Assembly (NCBI GenBank): GCA_037178975.1
Contig: JASJZH010000005.1
Location: forward strand, 9,758,501-9,822,500
DNA length: 64,000 nt
Reading direction: 5' to 3'
From: Oscheius tipulae
Taxonomy: Eukaryota > Nematoda > Chromadorea > Rhabditida > Rhabditidae
Part shown: one piece after another, positions 42,052-53,700 of the stretch
Layout: each line of letters starts with the position of its first letter
Numbering within the stretch: position 1 is the first letter of the stretch
Notes under the pieces: generated by a model
What the model was told of the DNA's origin: nothing
Database searches by the model: none
Seen by the model: only the letters and a program-made list of their open reading frames with translations
Program-made: the position numbers and the translations under genes

Positions 42052-43303
42052 ATGGTAAAAGATCGGCTGGCGGATTTACGTTCCAAGGTTCGTGGATCTC
42101 GTTTTTTGTCAGAAAAACTCCGATTACAGCAGAATGGGAAGCCGATAGACGAGGAAGACGGCCCGAATTCGGCACAAGATCCACTGATAACGCGAGAAGA
42201 TTGGAATTCCGTGGATGGAGTAGGTTTCTTGGCTTGCCTCACCCCCAGATTTTGCAGTTTTTGGAACGATGTACCACGGCGAATCGAGAGCTAGGGATCA
42301 TAGAAGGATATCTGGCCCAGATCAAGACAATTCATCAGAAAATATTGTCACACCCGGGCTCCGACAAAGGTTCCTAAGTTTTTCAAGACATTTTCACAGA
42401 TTTTCTTTAGAATTAAGTGGAGAATTGAGGACACTTTATGGAAAATTTGCCGACGAATCAAGACGGCTACGTTCAGTCGTGCAAAGTTAGAATTTTTTCT
42501 TGTTTTACCATCATTTTTTCAGAATTAGACGCCGAGGCGAACGCGGAAAAGCCTCTGTCAGCCCCGGAAGAGAACAAAAACTCGGTGAACAACAGAATCA
42601 AGAAAAATCAGGTAGCTTTACTCTTTTTTTCATTCAGAAAAATCGATTTCCTAGATCCGCGTTATATCCACCAGACTTTTTAATGTCATCAACAAGTTCA
42701 ACAGCGAGCAGGGCGACTACAAGCAGAAACACATGCAGGAGATTCAGCGAACCTTGAAAATTCGTAAACATTCGCCCTTTTTTAGGGCAAAAAATTCTTT
42801 TAGAAGGCCACGAGGTAGCTGAAAGTGACGTGAACGAGGCCATCGAGAAGGGCGAGATCGACGGCCTAACCAAGGGACTTATGCTGGCCGTGGCCGATAA
42901 GAAAGCCCTTTCCCATGATGTCCAGGCCCGACACAGCGGAATTCTGGCCTTGGAGACGAGTATCCGAGAGCTACATGAGCTCTTTACCGACATGCTTCAT
43001 CTCGTCCAAAGCCAGGTTTTTTGTACTCATTTTCCATGTTTTTATCCAATTTCAGGGCGAAATGATCGACAACATCGAGCAGAACGTGAACACGGCCGTT
43101 GACTACGCCAACAAGGCCAAGGTGAACGTGATTGGAGCGAAAACTGCGCAGAGACGGGCTCGAAAAGTTGCTTTCTTCAAATTTTTAACTAAATTTCCCA
43201 TTTTTAGATGAAAATCTTCATCTTTATCGGGCTGACAGCCCTAGCCATCATTCTCTTCTTCATCCTTCAAGGCTTCGTCTGCATGTACACCCCCATTTGC
43301 TAG
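42052..43303 (+). CDS. Syntaxin (plasma-membrane type Qa-SNARE)
   Basis: Nine exons (42052-42087, 42130-42219, 42258-42369, 42411-42485, 42523-42611, 42655-42763, 42804-43015, 43056-43166, 43208-43303) in phase give about 309 residues. The start MVKDRLADL matches the MTKDRL N-peptide of syntaxin-1, which binds Munc18/UNC-18; that is why I chose it over the upstream in-frame ATG. An Habc-like helical region follows, then the SNARE motif: ARHSGILALETSIRELHELF, the ionic zero-layer Gln at residue 241 exactly before intron 7, GEMIDNIEQNV, and a C-terminal anchor (IFIGLTALAIILFFILQGF). It drives vesicle fusion. The linker between motif and anchor differs from UNC-64, so this may be a paralogue. 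Intron 1 (42 bp) is in frame and its removal is not certain. Confidence 0.9.
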
Positions 43304-43551
43304 TTTTTTTGTCCTCCTAATAATTTTATTCCAATTTCTTTCCGGATCTCTTATATATTCTCGTCTGCAATACAGTCTTGAAGCAGTCTCGTCGCCTTAA
43401 TTTTTCGTTTATATCGGCGTTTTTGATACGAGTATGTACTAATTTATTGCTCAATGAATAGTTTTTATTTTCGTGTGTAGTCTGGAGACCGTGTAAAGTC
43501 GCTTATTTACCTTCATTGCACATTTTTAGCCCAAAATACTGCAATTTTTCG

Positions 43552-45212
43552 ATGTGTGACGAGGACGTGAGCCCGAAGAAGCTTATCGACCCGGTAAGTT
43601 TCTACTTTTTTGACGTTGTAAATATATTCTATATGCCGTCTTATCGATCAATTTTCAGAATTCCCTACCCCGCCATCCGAGCTCTCTCCACGAGCTCCGA
43701 GTGACCAGTAACTCTATTCGCGTCGAGCCTGGTCGCTATCGAGTCTTCGGCCTACCACCATGTTAGTTATTCGTTTTTTCCCACTAAAAATCGTTTAAGA
43801 TATCTCCAATCAGCCGATTAATTCGCCCAAATTCAACGCAAATGGTCATCGGAACCCGTTGAAGGGTGTCGGGAGTGGACAACCGTCAGTTTTCCATTTT
43901 TACGCCATAAAATAGTGATTCAGGCTCGGAAAGAACGAAATCCCGGGCGGCTCATTCGTAAAATCGATGGAAATGATGCCCAACCTGGCCAAGAGACGAT
44001 ATTTTCAAGACGAGGAGGAGGAGGTGCTCCTGGAATACTCACCCAAGAAGACGCGGGTTGTTAAACGCTACGAGACCCAGTTAACGCGTATGTTCTAGCA
44101 AGTTTTAAATTCGTGTTTTAGAAGCCACCAAGATCGATGAGATTCCCAATCTTACCGAGGAAGTAGTAGAGAACATCGAGGAAGTAGTCGAGTCGAGTTT
44201 TAGACACGAGGAACAGCCCGAGACGTCAGAAGCCGCGGAATATACGGAGGAGGCTGTGGAAGTTATCGACGGCGAGCAGGAACACGAAGGGTTCGTCTTT
44301 TTTTTTTTTTTTTAAGTTTTGCCGCTTTATACGGATTTTTGTAGAGAATAGATGTCAGTGTTTGACCACATGGCAGAGCGTTTTGAGCTTTTAGAAAGAG
44401 ATTGACAGTGGCTCCGGGAAATATCCACACAGTCACCAAATCTAGTCGTTTTATGGGGATAGAGGCCATGAGGATTATGTTTGCCTCAGTTTGAATGACC
44501 GGAAACTGCATTTTTCACGCACATCGGAATTTCTGTACTTCTATAGAAGCGGCTACAATAATATCTGACTGTTTGTCCCCTGTTAGCGCAGGTAGGTCAG
44601 AGAAGAGCTGCGACACTTTAGTAGCAAAAGGAAAGAGTGGTCGCATAATCAATTTCTGCTTTATATATCTGTCTCTCGTTAGGCACAAAGGGTTAGCTAA
44701 TATTCTATGGATCTACACAGGAGACCCTAATCTCTCTTGTTCTAAAACGATGTCCGTCTGTCTGTACGCACCCTCTCACCATAGCTCCGCGGTTAGTGCT
44801 AAGGTATGAGTTAGAGCAAGCGGCGTTCGATGGCAAAAAAAGTCAAAGACGACTGGTCTTCATCTTAAAGTCTTTCAGGGCCTACGCCGCCGGCTACAAC
44901 CACAACTCGCTGTTCATTCGCCCTGCCATCGGTCTCGGAAATGTCCAATTACTGAAGCAACTTCGTGGAGAGAACAACTACTTAAAGGACCAGCTGGAAC
45001 TTTCTACTTTTAGGTAACCTCCCTCTTTTTCTTAATCGTTTTCTTCCAGAATCAAGCAGCTAGAGCAGCTGCTTCTCGACAGAAATACTCGGCTCCGGGG
45101 CCTTTTGGCCGAAAATGTTCAACTCGGAGTCAATGTCCGAAAATTGACGGCGGAGTTGGGGGAGGACGCGGCCAGAGAGATCTTGGAGGTGAAGGAACGC
45201 AAAAAGCGTTGA
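43552..45212 (+). CDS. Acidic protein with C-terminal coiled coil, unrecognised
   Basis: Seven exons in phase (43552-43593, 43659-43761, 43800-43884, 43924-44087, 44122-44290, 44879-45013, 45050-45212) give about 286 residues. The first half is basic/proline-containing with possible nuclear signals (LAKRRY, PKKTRVVKRY), the middle very acidic (EEVVENIEEVVE), and the end a leucine-heptad coiled coil (QLLKQLRGENNYLKDQLEL, RIKQLEQLLLDRNTRLRGLL) closing with KERKKR. This could be a nuclear dimerising protein; I cannot name the family. A trans-splice-like acceptor (catttttag) is 22 bp before the ATG, and elongin C follows at operon-like distance. Confidence 0.75.
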
Positions 45213-45227
45213 AAATGTAGTTATATT

Positions 45228-45336
45228 AATAAACGTTTGTCACTTTTGTGCTTTTCTCGTGCTTTTTAATCTGCTTTATTGCAATCAATACTTTGTCATT
45301 ATTTTCCACCTTATTTCATTGCTCGTTCTTTTCCAG
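45228..45336 (+). promoter_or_regulatory. Operon-like junction: AATAAA then splice acceptor
   Basis: AATAAA at 45228-45233 belongs to the coiled-coil gene; a T-rich spacer leads to acceptor cttttccag at about 45336, ten bases before the elongin C ATG. The spacing of about 100 bp is typical for nematode SL2-type operons. Confidence 0.55.
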
Positions 45337-45346
45337 AAATCCAACA

Positions 45347-46422
45347 ATGTCGACGACCGGTGAGGCCGAGAAAGGTAGGTTTTTAATTACTTTCCTTGTC
45401 TTAAAAATGATTTTATAGTTAAGAGCATCGGATGTAAAGGACCGGAAGCGCCCTTTGTCAAGCTGGTCAGCAGCGACGGCCATGAATTTATCATCAAGAA
45501 GGTTAGTTCTTGATGATTCTTTGTTAGGCGGATCTGCTCACGGGAATATCGTATATTTTACTATTGTTTACTTTTTCTCTAGTTTCAACCGTTAGCATCA
45601 ATCAGAGCGTATAAAATAGCCACATTAAACTTCAGAAAGGTCCTGATTACCTTAAAGTGAGCTGCTTACCCGCAAAATTGACAACGACGGGTCACGAACT
45701 TCCCGCCAAAACGCTCATTATGCTTTTTTTAAACTCTTTAATCTCGTTTCTTCGACTTCTTGATATGTACAAACGGTTCGCCTTAAAAAATGCATCAGAT
45801 ATATCTACTTTGACAAACAAAAATTACTAAGAAAACTTAGTAGGCAATCGATAAAAGGCTGTTTATTCTCTTGTACGGTCATTTTCTCGGTATTTTTCGT
45901 TTATCAAAATATACGTACTTAATGCAGTTTTTGACGGCGAATCGATCGGACACATGTAGAATTCAAAGAAAATGAGGGAAAAGCATCGTAAAATGCAAAA
46001 TGAGCGTTCTGGCAGAAACGCCGTGACGGGACTCGTTCGAACGTTTGTCTAGTCTTGGGCCCTTTTGAGAAATGCGTGAAGTTTTGAATAGACGACCACG
46101 CTGTTAAATATTTTTTTACCTAATTCATCTCCTGTTTAAGGAGCTAGCACTGACGTCCGGAACCATCAAATCGATGCTGAGCGGGCCCGGCACCTATACT
46201 GAGCATGAGAGCAACGAGGTCAACTTTCGTGAAATTCCGTAAGTTGCTCTCTTTTTCCAGTGCAAAATTAAAAAATCCAGATCCCACGTGCTGCAGAAAG
46301 TCTGCCAATACTTTACCTACAAAGTCCGCTACACCAACTCGGCCACGGAAATCCCTGAATTCAATATTCACCCTGAAGTCGCTCTGGAGCTTCTAATGGC
46401 CGCCAATTTCCTCGATTGCTAA
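45347..46422 (+). CDS. elc-1: Elongin C
   Basis: Four exons (45347-45374, 45419-45501, 46141-46238, 46281-46422) in phase give 116 residues, close to the 112 of mammals. The sequence is diagnostic: [61 protein letters not shown] and the C-terminal [16 protein letters not shown]. Elongin C pairs with elongin B and links BC-box substrate receptors such as VHL to Cullin-2 in ubiquitin ligases. Intron 2 (639 bp) contains an inverted-repeat element. AATAAA follows at 46484. Confidence 0.97.
45685..46035. mobile_element. Small inverted-repeat element (MITE-like) in elc-1 intron 2
   Basis: The left end (45685-45721, gggtcacgaacttcccgcc, aaaacgctcatta) and right end (45999-46035, tgagcgttctggcagaaacg, ccgtgacggg) are imperfect inverted partners about 350 bp apart, with an AT-rich non-coding interior. 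Confidence 0.5.
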
Positions 46423-46483
46423 CTTTTTGAAATCCATCCTCTCTGTTCTGTGTTTTATGTGTATTTTCGAGTCCAATTTTACC

Positions 46484-46489
46484 AATAAA
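46484..46489 (+). other. Polyadenylation signal AATAAA (elongin C)
   Basis: 62 bp after the elongin C stop. Confidence 0.6.
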
Positions 46490-46800
46490 ATCTTCGCAAA
46501 ACAGGGTATAAAAGTGATAAAGCAGTTCCTTCTATCTTTCTATCTCTATCTGCTTGTCTAGGGCGAGTCGAGACAGGTTTCCTTCACAGGTCCACTGAAT
46601 TTTTGTCGTCTCAGCCTTTCCAATCGTTGCGAAATCCTAAGACCGCGAAAATTTAACAATACGACCACTAGGGCAAGCATTCAATCAGTGCAAGGTTGGC
46701 TATCGCCACTTTCGAATTATAGATCTTGTAAACCGGTCAAATTCTCAGCCTCGAGAACCTTTTACCAGCCTCTCTCATCTCAGAATAGCTGGTGAAAAAG

Positions 46801-46868
46801 TTTGTCACTCGTGAGAATCGAACCTGGGTCATGCGGAGCGTGATGGAGTCCCTTACTAAAACACCAAT
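46801..46868 (-). repeat. tRNA-like sequence
   Basis: Minus strand: A-box-like tgttttagtaaggga and B-box ggttcgattctc; the outer stem is poor. Confidence 0.4.
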
Positions 46869-47723
46869 TGTTTCAAACCATTGAAGGGCTGAAATTTTCT
46901 GAGGTCGCAACGGCTAGACATCTTTAAACGCCACAACGACTGTTTTTAGCCAGTTTAGAGGCCACAACCAGGGATGGGCGAACAATTTTTTTTTTCGATG
47001 AAGCTAAGCACAAGCGCTCAGTCGAAAAAGGAGCACGAGCCGAGTAGTTCGTCCATCTCTGGCCACAACAGCTATTTTTAGACTGATTTGAGTCAGGGAA
47101 CCCACAAATGTGATTGTATTTTTTTGCTCATCGCCTAAATCTCTACAAAAATGGTACTTTATCAAAAACACTTCCCACCTTCAGAAGGTCGCAAATAAAA
47201 GCAATTATGCTGGTCACTTTTCCTCGCCGGTCAGTTGTGAAATCCAAACAATCTATTTTCCGACCAGTTTAGCCGAAAATTTCTTTTGCCAGGAATGGGG
47301 CAGAGGAAGAGAAAAATGGTCACGATTATTCGACGCGGAATCGACTTTTTGGCTTCTTCGGCCTCTCTGCTGTAATGTACCGAGACGGGACGGGGGCAAT
47401 GGCCCTGTCTCTTCCCCTATTTGTTTCCTGCTTTATGGTCATACTTTTGCTATTTTTTTCCGCTATTTTATGCCAAAAAAAATTGAGCTAAAAAGGGGAT
47501 GATCTCCCGGACTCTTCCATCAATTTTGCGCGTTCCCGTGCCAACTTTTCCCCCTCGCAATCGGCGATTATTAAAATCAAGTGAACAGTGTCTGTCACTA
47601 TCCGTCAATACTGGCAGCAGAGAACCCGTCACGGCGTGCAGTCAGTCAGTCGTAGTACTTTGACTTTTCGCTCTCCGATTTCTATTTTCTCTGTGACTTA
47701 GATTTTGTTTTCAGTAGGCGCCT

Positions 47724-50700
47724 ATGCAGGCCGGCAGCAGTGCAGCCGCTGCCATCGAGGGCGATGAAGATCTCAAACCACTACCACAGTTTAAGAGAGG
47801 TGTCCGCAATCAGAGCTCTACATTTCAGTGAGTTTTTCGTTCCAAAATGTTGATAAATACACATCGACTTTCACATCTTCTAGCCACTTTCATCGTGTTC
47901 AGCGAGTAAAAGAATCTGTTAGGCTGCTAGAGAGAACGATACTTGACGTAAATATAATAAGTCACGCATTTTATCCGAGCAGTATATTACTGTCTTTCAG
48001 CATTCTCAAGTTTTTTTTAGTATGCCCAATTCGATAAAAATGATCAGACAGCGTGAAAATATGCAGAAAATACCGGAGAGAACGTCTTTTTAATGGAAGG
48101 AATCAAAATTTTTTTGAGGCAAATTTTCAAATTTTGCGCTGAAGAAAATTTAAGTTCAAAAAATAGCGCGGTTTGCTAAAACCGCTGCTCTTGGATTTCT
48201 ATAATTATGATACCTCTTGCATTTCTAAAGGTTCTTTTACATGCTCAGTTTGATAAAGATAGCCATAAAATGACAAAATATGTATAAATACAGTTTTGGA
48301 GTTCATTAAATGTACCAAAAAAATCAAATTTCTTTGCAGAAGGCTCTCATCAGCCCTGCGAAGATCCCTACGCCTACCGTCCAGACCAATCCCACAGGAA
48401 CGCGGCTCTCTTCAACTTAATAAGGACGAAATTGAATGGCAATTACTAAAAGTCAAGGTTGGTTCGCCTTTTCAACGAAAACATTCCAAATTCGGCCCCT
48501 GTTAGTCACAAAACAATGTAGCACAAAAAGACTTATTCATGGTTTATGCTTCGAACAAACGAAAACATCGGCTTTTCCACCGAATATGGCTCACGACGGC
48601 CAGCGAAAACTGACCAGTGGCTGCCAATAATTACCCCGAGAAGAGAGAGAGAGAGACACCTCCCTCTGGCAGCTTTATTGATTTCGACCTTTTCTTTATC
48701 CCCCTCCCGGGCTCTGCTTTGTGGGTACTCCATGGTGGGTCATCACGCAATTTAAATGTTTTGATCACAAAATAACTCATTTGTTTCCAGGAAAACGCAC
48801 AGCGTTTCACGGAGAACAGCTCCACCTATATTGGAGCCTCGTCTCTGCCCTCGAGGCTCGAAGAAATCAGGGACAATAAACGACTGAATAGAACGGAAAA
48901 GGTCTGTTTTTCTGTTTATCTAAAGTGTTGATATCTGTACCAAGTTGGTTGACCAGGTATGGTGCTCGGAATGTTTACTCTAACAACAGGAGATTGTCAT
49001 TATCATAGAGTCAACAGACTGTTCCAACTGTCAATTATCCTTTCATTTATCGTACAGTGCTTTCACGCCAAGCTTACTTTCGACATTCATCCTGCCCTGT
49101 TCCGTGACTATTTTCAATCTCTGAGCTCAATTACAGCTAACTCTTTGTCTGAATATTACCTTGTGTCCAGCAAAGCCACGAATTAATCAAAGCTAGTTGT
49201 TGGATGTGCGGTTTGATAATAGTAAGAATTATCAAGAAAGAAAGACAATAATAACCACAGAGCAACGGCTAGTGAGTCGAAAAAGGTAGAAGAGATACCG
49301 GGAGATAAATGTCAAGTCCTGCTAAGTGATTATATAACTGGCCGAGTTGTGACTAGAACTCTTTAGCAGTAGCTCAACTTAGAGGGTGTCTGATAAAAGG
49401 AGAACAGGTTGACTGGTACATAGCGTAATAAACTAAAACTTGGGGTAGGTGGCCAGATTGACTGACGTATGAAAATAAGAAACTATAATCCAATTCTCTG
49501 ATCAGCAACTACTTTTATAGCTGACCCACTACCTCCCATCCAGATCTTATTAGTCGCACTGGCCACTATCACAAGCTTAGGCATCCGGCGAGGCGTTCTA
49601 ACCCGCTTAAGTTCCTTTAAAAGCTCACGTAATTGCTCAAAAATAACTGTCTAGTCACACCGGCGCTAAATCTTGACCTCTCCCCTGTTTCCGGTTTTCT
49701 TGCTCCTGTTCCGGCTCCGCCCGTCGCGCCCTCTGCATCCCTTTATTTACCGAAAACGGTCCTCTGGGTCCAACCCCCATCTTTTTCTCGACCTGTGTCA
49801 TTATATCCGAATGATTTCTATCGGCTAGAGCGATATCTCTCCTCGCCTCAAGGTCTCTCTTTCTCCTATTGTGACAGTTATCTAAAGATGCCGGCCCTCG
49901 AACGGCGATCGCTGAGTCTCGACTCGGATTCTGGATATTCCGAATTTTCGGACACTTTTTCCACGACAGACTACGTGCACAGTTTCCTATTCACTGAAAA
50001 TGTAAGTAGGGTTAAAATGCTGTTCATGTGGGTAAGAAACTACTCATAGGACGCAGCGAACTCTGATGTTAATGCTCGAAGGGACTACTGTATGAAAAGT
50101 TTTTATATAATGCTCCACTTTTGCTCTGCCCAAAAAACTCATTTTCTGGGTTTTCAAGTGAGTTTCATTGTTTGAAGGCCAAGTTCTGCCCTTGAACACT
50201 CTACTTTAACAGAAGCATTAAAAGAAAAAATGGAGAACATTTACAAAATGCTGGATTTGACCTTGTAAGGCCAATTTCTCCATTTTTCAGGATAATTATC
50301 CTGTCAAAGAAGACTATTCTAGGGTGATATTTGGCGGCAAATGAATTGAAGACACTTGAAAACCGAAATAATTATTGCAAAGACCCGTAAGTTGAAGAAA
50401 GAAATCGGAGTTCCAGTTTTTTGAACTTCTTGCTGTCAAAGTTCAAATTCAACTTTTACCCGCAGTTTGCTGTCCCTTTAAAAATACCTCACTCTGTGAA
50501 AGGCTAAAACCTACGCTAGCGTATAAACTTCTACTACTTTAGAAGCTCTAAAAAGTTCAAAAACGCAATTAATCCGTAGCAAAAGAATGTCAATTGACCC
50601 TCCCGCGTACATGAATAGTATACGCAAAAAAAGTATGGGTCATCCTGACGAAGCCACAATACAAGACGCATGATATTTCGTCTTTCAATTCGAGAAACCA

Positions 50701-53700
50701 AAGCATATTTGCTCGACCTTATTGCACAGTCTAGAGTTCTGTTGATACTCCACGTTCAAAAACCATACAATTTTGAGTTCAAGACGCCATGATCTGGGTA
50801 GATTAATTTCCCCCCGAAAAAAAAGCTCTAACTCTACGATTTCAGGTGAAGAAAATCGTCCGGAAAGCGGACTGGCCTGTCAGACATGAGGTCCGTAGGG
50901 AGCTATGGCACGAGTTGTGTCGCGGGAAGGATTTCGACTCGAGCAAGGCCGTCTTTCGCGATCAGCTGAGCGAGGTGATACGCAGCGGGAGTGAGTTTTT
51001 TTGTTTGTTTACGGTGTGCCTCTACAAACATAAATAATCGTTTACCCCGGAGGGCACGCGTGTGTATAACAGCGCCCTGAGGCAATGTTTGCTCACGCTC
51101 TAACCGGCTTCAAGCCCCCGAGGGGGAGACTGTACAAATAATTACAAAATATGTCTAACATTATTGAGAGTTTACAGAAAAGTTCACGCCGCCTCAGTTC
51201 CTAGCCGAAGACGGAGTCGTGATCAACAACTATGAACTGAATGAGCAGGGCGTGATGCGGCTCCTACGTCTGCTGAAGGTCGTCGAGAATCTGAGGCCGG
51301 AAATCAGCTCAGCGCCGGTTAGTTAATCAGCTGAACTCCTAATGTCTTGCTTGCGACTGTGTTTGGTGGGGGGGAAGAAGCAATGTTACCCAGCTAGATT
51401 TGTAAGGCACTTGTCAGGGGGAACAGAATATAGGGAAAACTTTGGACCCAATCAAACTTGAGACCGTTTCATTCGAAATCCACTGCAATTTTTCATGTCA
51501 AGAATTTACGTGGCGAGGTAGTTCATTTAAACTTGAACCCGATGCCTTTTGGAGTCGTAGTCGGAGTACTAACCGACTGAGCTACGGGGGATATTGCCCG
51601 CCAAAGCCACGCTTTAAAGAGGAAAAACTTCGAAGGCAGGAAATAGATGAATGAGAGCACTGGGATGATATTATAGTGACACCTAAAGGCTTTTTCTAGA
51701 TGCTCTACCCTCTCTGCTCCCTAATGCTGCATTTCCTCGACGATGCCGACGTCTTTGCCTGTGTTCAGCAGCTCCTCGCCACCAAGGTTCGTTTCTTCCT
51801 CAAAATTTTCTATCTTACCACCATTTTTCAAGATTTTTGAGCCCGAGAATCATTTCCTCCCGTATTCAGTCTTTCCAGGGCTACTTGATGACCTCTCCCG
51901 TGGAATGGGCCGCCTCCTCGCACACGATCCTAGCTCTCATCAAAAAGCACAAACCCAATGCCTACAGCGCCCTCAAAAGACGTCTCGGCAGCCAAGATGA
52001 CGTGGTCATTGCCAAAACTGTTAGTTTTTTTTTAGGCTTTTTTGTATGTTCTATTAAAAAAACAAAAATTTGTATTCAGATTCGCGACTGGCTGACGTGG
52101 ATCTTCAAGGGACTGCCACTGAGCCATATAGTGCGAGTGGTCGACTGCTACCTGGTCGAAGGCAACAAATTCGTCATTCGCGCCGCCATAGCCATTGTCT
52201 ACATTTGGTCGAAGGGCCTGAAGGTGGGTCCCATGATCATAAAAAGGGCTGGTAATACGCCGCCAAGTGTTTATAAATCGTATTTTTGTTAATTTGTTCC
52301 TCTTCCAAGCCACTCTCCACGTAAAAAAGCCTGTTAAAATGCCAGAGGGCTCAAAACTGTTTGCTCGATTTTCAAGTGTCATACGGTCCTTTTTTGAAAT
52401 TTCGAGCATTTTTAATGGTCTAGAAATCAATTTTACACGCTTAATTCCATAAAAGTAGCTGGGAAATAATGAAAAATTGTAGGGAATTCCATGAAAATAG
52501 GATTGGGAAGCTTGCCGAAGTACTGTCAGCTCTCCATGTTTGTTCTGCTTTTCAATCTGTTTGCAAATCGTAACTTTTTTTTTCAGTCAGAGCCCCGGAG
52601 TGACCTGTCAGGAAAGTCCCTAGACGAACGCGTCGAAATTGTGCAGTCAGAACTTCAAACTGTCGCCCAGCAGATGCAGGTACCCGTAAATGTGGTATTT
52701 TTTACCCAATTCTTTTTTAGATTTCGACGGAAACTTTCGTCGCGACCTGTACCGGCATTCGGAATCTGCAAAGTAGTAATATTTCCAGGATACAGGCGCA
52801 TTATGAGGACAGGGTAAGCATGAGAACAAAACAAAAATGTGCGTGAGCAGAAAAACAGAGCAAGCAGCTGCGTACCCGCGCAATTTGAATTTTCGTTCGC
52901 AAATGCTCAGTTTCTTTTCGTTTTCTCGCTCATTTTTGCACTTTTCCCAGTCCTTTTCGTGAAAAAAAGATGTAATTTTAAATAAGTAGTGTGCAGCTAT
53001 GTATCATAGACTTCAGAGATTCGCTATTTGTAGCTATACCTAGGGCTTGGAACTGATCGGTCTACCGAGTATCGCAATTTTAGCATTTCTGTCTCGATTT
53101 TTCTGCTGTGCGATGTGCTTGCCATGTCTGTTTGTCCTATTTGCCAAGTTTTAGGAAAACGAGCATATTTACTGAGAAAGCGCTCATAGTATCTTTTAGG
53201 CTTTAGGTCCTTTCCGTTGAAGAAGCCCTTCGTTTTTCATCAACTTTTTGCCAAGAAAGTAAAAAAGGGTATGGGAAGCAAGCCAAGACTACAATTGAAG
53301 AAAATATGTGTTTAAGGGAGTAGGTGAGCTACAGCGGGACCCTGGCCTGTGTGTAGAACCAATCTCGAACTAAATACCATGACAAAACAACCGCTCATTA
53401 CTTCAACTTGAAACTTTCAGCTCCGTGACGAAGTGACGCGCGATCAGACGAAAAAGAAATCTACAAGAGGGCGTGCCTCGCGCCACCTCTTCAGCCAGCC
53501 CTTCGAGTCGAAAGTCGTCGATTCAGGTACCATTTTTCCTTGCTCCCTTTCCACCACCTTCTCATTTAGAAGCAGCTGCCGAAATCATGTCATTTTTACC
53601 CCCGAGACTACAACTGGCCACGCCCGCCCTATTGTTTCGTCTGAGCCAGGACGGTGCGAGCTTTACACACATGTGGAGCAAAATTGACGCCGCCGATCAG

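Larger units (their letters stand above)
46423..47723. other. Intergenic region
   Basis: AATAAA for elc-1 at 46484-46489, a tRNA-like sequence at 46801-46868 (-), otherwise AT-rich without exons I can support. The acceptor tgttttcag at about 47714 lies 9 bp before the next ATG. Confidence 0.4.

Noticed and set aside
48959-49186. 75-codon open frame after the upstream TBC1D24 exons
   Set aside because: No splice sites, no recognised similarity, lies in AT-rich intron-like DNA.
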